Source: Phallus indusiatus
Lineage: Eukaryota; Basidiomycota; Agaricomycetes; Phallales; Phallaceae
NCBI GenBank assembly: GCA_027605045.1
Contig: JAQFWX010000022.1
Location: 310,001 to 374,000, forward strand
Reading direction: 5' to 3'
DNA length: 64,000 nucleotides
The notes below the pieces were generated by a model that was given only the letters and a program-made list of their open reading frames with translations, did not search any database and was not told the origin of the DNA. This document shows positions 59,501-64,000 of this stretch, piece by piece. The stretch's first letter is position 1, and the number at the start of each line of letters is the position of its first letter. A program made the translations under genes and the position numbers.

Positions 59501-62500
59501 TGACAAGTTTTTTTTTTCTGATGCTGATGCTGATGATGTTGTTCGTTTTTAGGCTACTCGACGTTTACCCAATTTTTATGCACCGTTGGCTGCGTTGTTG
59601 TGTCTCATTCCTACCCGGTTTGAAGCCAATTTTGAAGTTATGGAAGGGAAAGGTTCTGGAAAGAAGGTATGTTTAGTCATAGTGCTATCACTACGTTCCC
59701 GAACGACTTCATTTGTAACCTTTTTTTTACCCTCTTGCTGTTTTAGAACACGTTCTTGAAACATCTCACTCAAGCTATCCGATCTCGACCCACCAACACA
59801 ACAAGCAGCAGCGTAAGCACCGGAGGAGCAGGATCAGCTGGACCACTATCCAATTTCCAATCTCAATCCTCTTCCAATTCCAACCTCGGAAACTCCAATG
59901 CAGATTTGACATCCATCTCACCAGCATTCGCACAAGCTATCATGTCATCCGTTCCAGAACCCCCGTTGTATGCACACGAGCTTGCTGCGCAGGCTGTACT
60001 TGATATTGTGAGATTGGGGTATGCCATTCCGAGTATGGCGTGGCTTAGTGGACGAGGGTACAAAGACCCGCATTCTGTTAGTGGGAATGGTGTTGCGGGA
60101 GGTGTGATGAAGGAGCCGGCGTTTTTGAGAGCCGTTTGTGAAGTATTTGCAACTATTCTAAAGGTAATGTGTTTTCGTTCCCATATCGGGCTTCGAATTT
60201 TCTCATAGCTCAATATAGGAATTTGTTTTCTATAATCCACATTTCCGAGCGCCGTTTTATCATTCTACTGAGCCTATTGATGTTGATTTTTATGTTTATT
60301 GTATTGTGGCCTTGTTTAGACTTTGGCCTGAGAGCGTTTTGCGAGATTTAGTTATGGTGATTAAAGTTTCCCACTCTCTCTTTGGCTGTCTTCTTTTGAC
60401 GCTAACTGACGCTTTTTGGTATATAGGTATGTCTAGAGCCGGAGAAAAGCTATGCTGTAAAATATGTCGCTGTGAAAGCATTAGTCTTATTGTTAGTCGA
60501 GGTGCGTTGTCTGAATTTTATTCTCATTCGTGCTTAGGTGCTTTTCTAATACTTTTTTCTTAGCAATCCAAGTATCCGTATCAGCCAAACTTGGATTTCG
60601 TTTGGCCTATCGTTGTATCACGTATCCGTAGTTTGTTTATCGTAAGTGAAGCTAGATACGACACCCTGGTTCATATGAGCAATGTGCTAATAGACCATTC
60701 TCTTTTAGTCATGTATTTCAGCAACGCCCGAAGTGATCGAAGGAACGGCACGAATCGTGGCACCCACACCCGTTTGTAAAACAGCTTGGCGCGCAAGATT
60801 ATTCGCCCAAGCTCTCGGTATCTCAGCCAACCCAACTTCAACTAATTCATTAAACTCCAATGCCAACAATCCACCTGCTGCTGGTGCTAGTTCAGCGACG
60901 GTCAATCCCGTAGTTTCGACGGTCTCGAGCGTTCACGCCTCTACATCGGGATCTGGTATTCCGCTTCCTGGTGTTATAAAAGAAGAGCTGAGGCTCTTCG
61001 TTATTATTTTGACTATTCTGCCTATCGAGCTGAAGAGTTGGCTGTTTGAGGTCTTTCCTGATGATCATGTTTAGTGCGTTGTTTCCTCTTTTCTTTCTCT
61101 TTTGTTGAGATTTCATGGTGGCTGAATATGATCTCTTTGCTCAGTTTAATGCGTCGTGCTGCGAGCTCTCTAGAGCCGCACCGCGATAAGAGAGATCCAG
61201 CCGCCGCTGTCATGTCACTTCGTAGCGTTATCAACGCGTGCGTTGATGCTGGACCTGATGTCAAGGAAGGACTGGACTTCTTGACTTACAGCGTGTAAGC
61301 TGACCTGCCCAGTTTTCCTTCAACCCTCCAGCCTGAAGCTCATCTCTTTTCGTTAGACCTGGAGCGTTTGTCAATTCTTGTGTCATTTTGACAACGTGTG
61401 GTGATGAATTGGATCTCGTCCGGACTTGCATAACGGGCATGCATTCAATCATCTCTAGGATGGTTGCATTCAGTTCTGTAAGTCGTCCTTTTTCGGTTTT
61501 TGTAGTAATTCTGAAATAATGACGCACGCAGGATGACCGCGAGAATGTCTGGCGTGCAACTCCACTTCTCAAAAGTGTCATGGACTTTGTCGAGTTCACG
61601 TTATACATCGCCTTACCCTCACACCAGCAAGACATCTCATACTACGCACAACGCTGCCTTCGGCTACTCAGCGTTTACGAGCATCATCCATCAGTAGGAA
61701 AACCACCGAACTTGACCGACTCTCAATGGGCCAAGAGAACCGCATTCCTGGAATCCTTCGACAGCCTTCGTGATCCACCTAATGTTACAATGGGTCGTGT
61801 AGCATTCCAAAAGCGCGTTCGGAAGATCATGCAGCAGGTCCCATTTTTGAGCGCAACACATATCATGGCGTTCAAGGAGTTGTGGTTCCGGTTCCAGAAA
61901 ATCACACCGCGTTTGTCAGAGCCTGGATTCAACAGTATAAGCTCTCAGCGGGATAGAGACGAACTAAACGAATGGCAACATCATGCGTATCTTCTGTCTA
62001 CCTGTATTTGGAAGGATATGGAAGACAATATACCGCCTTTCCCTGCGGTGTTGATGCCCATGCTTCCGCCACGCTTGGCGAGTGGTGCGAGGATGAGTGA
62101 TATGGCTGGCAAGTTTGTCACGGAATGTGTTAAGCTTCTTGCCTCGGAGAATGTTCATGTTCGGGAATATGCCAAGGAAGCGTTGAGCACGGAAATGAAC
62201 TTTAACCTGTTCCCATTGTTGTTCGAACAACTTGATAGGGAGATCACTTTGCGTCTTGGTGGTGGATCTAGCCTTGAGGGTATCATCCCAAGCTCTTCAA
62301 CAACCTTGGTGTTCATCGATCAGGTGAGTTTACTATTTCGTTGTTAAAACGTGTGGCGATTCTGATCCCTTTTATTTTTGTGTAGTGTCTTAACATCCTC
62401 AGAATCAACTTTGAACGTATCAACGCTACTGTGACCGTCTTTGAAAACAACGCGCCGGCCAATCTCTTGCAAATAGGCCGATTCCTCGCTCGTCTCACGC

Positions 62501-64000
62501 CCACCGGTTTAGGCTCCACATTGACTTTGAATGGAAGTGCAACTCCAACAGGGACTATAAGCTCTTCCTCATCACATGGCAACGATTCGTTGTACCTTCG
62601 CCTTCGACAAAGATTCTGTACTGCAGTGGGTTGTTTACTCGGGAAGAGGCAGTTCTTTGCTATAAGGGAAGAGATGTCTTTCCGTAGTCAGCTGTGTGAC
62701 ATCTTGATCAATTGGTTAGATGAGCATGTGGTACGTGTTTGCTTTCTTTTTATCGGTTCATAAGTCTAATGTCATCTTTTGTGAAGGAGGGAACACCATC
62801 GCCACCTCCAGGTGAAATCAAACTAGCGAATGAAACCTTCGCGTCTGTTTTGAAGCTATTCACTACGGCGTTGGAGAACCTCCAATTTCAAGCGAACTAC
62901 TTTCCAACACATGTCCTTCCTGTCAATGTGAACTCAGATCCCGATCAGATTATCGCCCAGAAAACAAGGCATTATATTAGCTCCATGACAAAGGCTTTGA
63001 GGGTTCAGGAAGCTCCCGCCGGAAGTGTTATCAACTTATCTTTGGATGTACGTATTTTCTATTTAACTCTTTGTTCTACGTAGCTCATCACGGTGCGCAG
63101 TCTCTCTCATCCCAGGACGATGCACCTGTCATTCATGAACTTGTCGTGGCAGGAATAAGTCACCTCTTGCAGAACAATCCGAAAGCGACGAAACTCAGCT
63201 GTCTCACCGGTTGTTATGATTCCAGCGTTCTTTATCGTGTCGTTTACATGAAAGCTTTTACCCGTGTTTTGACACTTGGTACAAACCTAGATGTAACACA
63301 GAATGGCTGGATTGGTGGGAGCAAAGGGGAGGAAAGCAAGTCGGCTGGTAGAGGAGATGAAATCTGCAAAGTACGCCGATTTTGTTATCTGGTGTGGAGA
63401 GTCTAACGTTATAATTCATCGTCTTTCCAGCTTCTGCGGAATTCGGATGTACGGTTTCTTTTTCTCTTATCCAAGTCTTGTTGTTCATGTTTTCTTCAAG
63501 CTTGTTACATTTGCAGTTGTGGACGCATGTCCCGCGGGCGAAGGCGACAGCATAATACCAATCTTGATCAAGTTGTACGATGCGCCTGACAAGCTTCTCA
63601 CATTCCTTAAAGCCACTATCAACAGAGAAATCACAAGAACAGGTTAGATTCTGTTTTCCTTCACCTTCTCATTGGATCGTTAATCCAATTTTCTGTAGAA
63701 TCGCCTGCGTCTCTCCTACGGTTGAACACGCACTGCTCTCGTATAATCACATCATTTGCCCGACATCATGGTTACACATATCTCCGCAATTCTATCCGTT
63801 ATCTTATCGATCTGATGTTCGACCAGTCGGATCATCCTGAAGACTCGTCTTTTGAAATTGAACCGTCCAAGCTTCGACCAAACGAGTCTTTGCAAACCAA
63901 CATTGCTCTTGTACTTGATGTTGTGAAGCGGTTTTTAACATACTTGATTGAAACTGTGGATTCGCTTCCCAGGTGAGTTCAAATATGACGTTGGCGATAG
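50588..64000 (+). CDS. IRA/neurofibromin-type Ras GTPase-activating protein, N-terminal about 2,005 residues (cut by window end)
   Basis: Twenty-one exons: 50588-50899, 50971-51117, 57299-57641, 57695-57836, 57889-58922, 58987-59480, 59553-59666, 59747-60163, 60219-60356, 60427-60501, 60564-60641, 60709-61073, 61145-61294, 61357-61477, 61532-62323, 62386-62730, 62787-63047, 63116-63370, 63431-63448, 63501-63642, 63699-63972. All are in phase. These proteins switch Ras off by speeding GTP hydrolysis and restrain cAMP signalling. The final exons carry the entry to the GAP domain ([64 protein letters not shown]). Upstream are long helical regions broken by low-complexity inserts: an Asn run, poly-His, a Ser-rich tract, an Arg-Glu repeat and Gly/Met repeats (exons 3-6). 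Intron 2 (51118-57298) is 6.18 kb because a Helitron lies in it. Exon 6 may hide a further short intron near 59062-59099. Confidence 0.85.
51303..51318 (-). repeat. Helitron 3'-terminal hairpin
   Basis: GCGCAGC, a two-base loop, and GCTGCGC form a perfect 7-bp GC-rich stem 10 bases from the terminal CTAG. This is the transposition terminator structure of Helitrons. Confidence 0.85.
51410..56570 (-). pseudogene. Helitron Rep-helicase (RepHel) gene with at least four frameshifts
   Basis: Read from high to low coordinates. A zinc-finger-like Cys/His block ([10 protein letters not shown]..) lies near 55,650. The Helitron N-terminal region follows ([20 protein letters not shown] near 54,470). Then comes a 57-60 nt intron near 54,213-54,272, the Rep metal motif [12 protein letters not shown] (about 54,140-54,175) and the two-tyrosine motif [11 protein letters not shown] (about 53,730-53,760). 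A PIF1-type helicase follows, with Walker [12 protein letters not shown] (about 52,670), Walker [17 protein letters not shown] and the final [14 protein letters not shown] block. Continuity is broken by apparent one-base losses near 56,325, 53,967, 53,380 and 51,620, mostly in or beside homopolymers. All motifs are otherwise intact, so inactivation is recent or the breaks are consensus errors. The 5' exons above 56,460 are not fully resolved. Confidence 0.8.
56030..56270 (-). repeat. internal tandem duplication and RG-repeat in the Helitron Rep N-terminus
   Basis: Two adjacent units of about 96 bp encode near-identical peptides ([20 protein letters not shown] and [20 protein letters not shown], each followed by Q.D/EQI.L). 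They are followed by a long run of Arg-Gly dipeptides at about 55,960-56,035. The RG run may bind nucleic acid. Confidence 0.7.

Noticed and set aside
1..64000. tRNA, rRNA or CRISPR features
   Set aside because: No cloverleaf with a proper GGTTCRANYCC arm was found by eye, and there are no regularly spaced repeats; a CRISPR array is not expected in a fungal nuclear genome.

Overview
The window comes from a fungal nuclear genome, almost certainly an Agaricomycete (Basidiomycota). Genes are intron-dense, with introns mostly 41-90 nt and canonical GT..AG ends. The content includes basidiomycete-typical families such as a DUF6533 membrane protein, together with conserved eukaryotic housekeeping genes. 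Models were built by hand from reading frame, splice sites and phase; no search was run, so family names rest on recognised motifs.

Layout. At 0.6-6 kb lies a small coiled-coil gene (-), a small unknown gene (+), and a pair of tandem paralogues of 213 and 215 aa (+) with the same five-exon layout. At 6.7-10.1 kb (-) are an unknown fungal family protein, a DUF6533 protein and a decayed coding stretch. At 11-18.1 kb three enzymes lie head to tail (+): an aldo-keto reductase, a secreted carboxylesterase and a secreted metallophosphatase. At 18.5-24 kb follow ribosomal protein eS12, a mitochondrial mL57-like protein with a degenerate RNase III fold, and a glomulin/Alf4/Ybp-family protein (+). At 24-27 kb are coding-like fragments I could not assemble.

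At 28-29.2 kb is a disordered protein gene. Between 29.2 and 34.7 kb the DNA is gene-poor. At 34.7-43.6 kb (-) are a GDSL esterase, decayed duplicated exons, a Ser-rich protein, ATP synthase subunit k (ATP19) and the tRNA-Ser Um44 methyltransferase TRM44. At 43.9-45.9 kb (+) are a tiny gene and an intronless disordered protein.

From 50.6 kb to the window end runs an IRA/neurofibromin-type Ras GTPase-activating protein (about 2,005 residues visible; the GAP domain is just beginning at the edge). Its second intron is about 6.2 kb because an antisense Helitron sits inside it. The Helitron's 3' end (hairpin plus CTAG) can be placed exactly. Its Rep-helicase gene keeps all the signature motifs but carries at least four single-base frameshifts.

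Most of these genes are unrelated housekeeping functions and do not form one pathway. The features most worth a second look are the Helitron nested in the IRA intron and the tandem orphan paralogue pair. No CRISPR array, tRNA or rRNA was seen.
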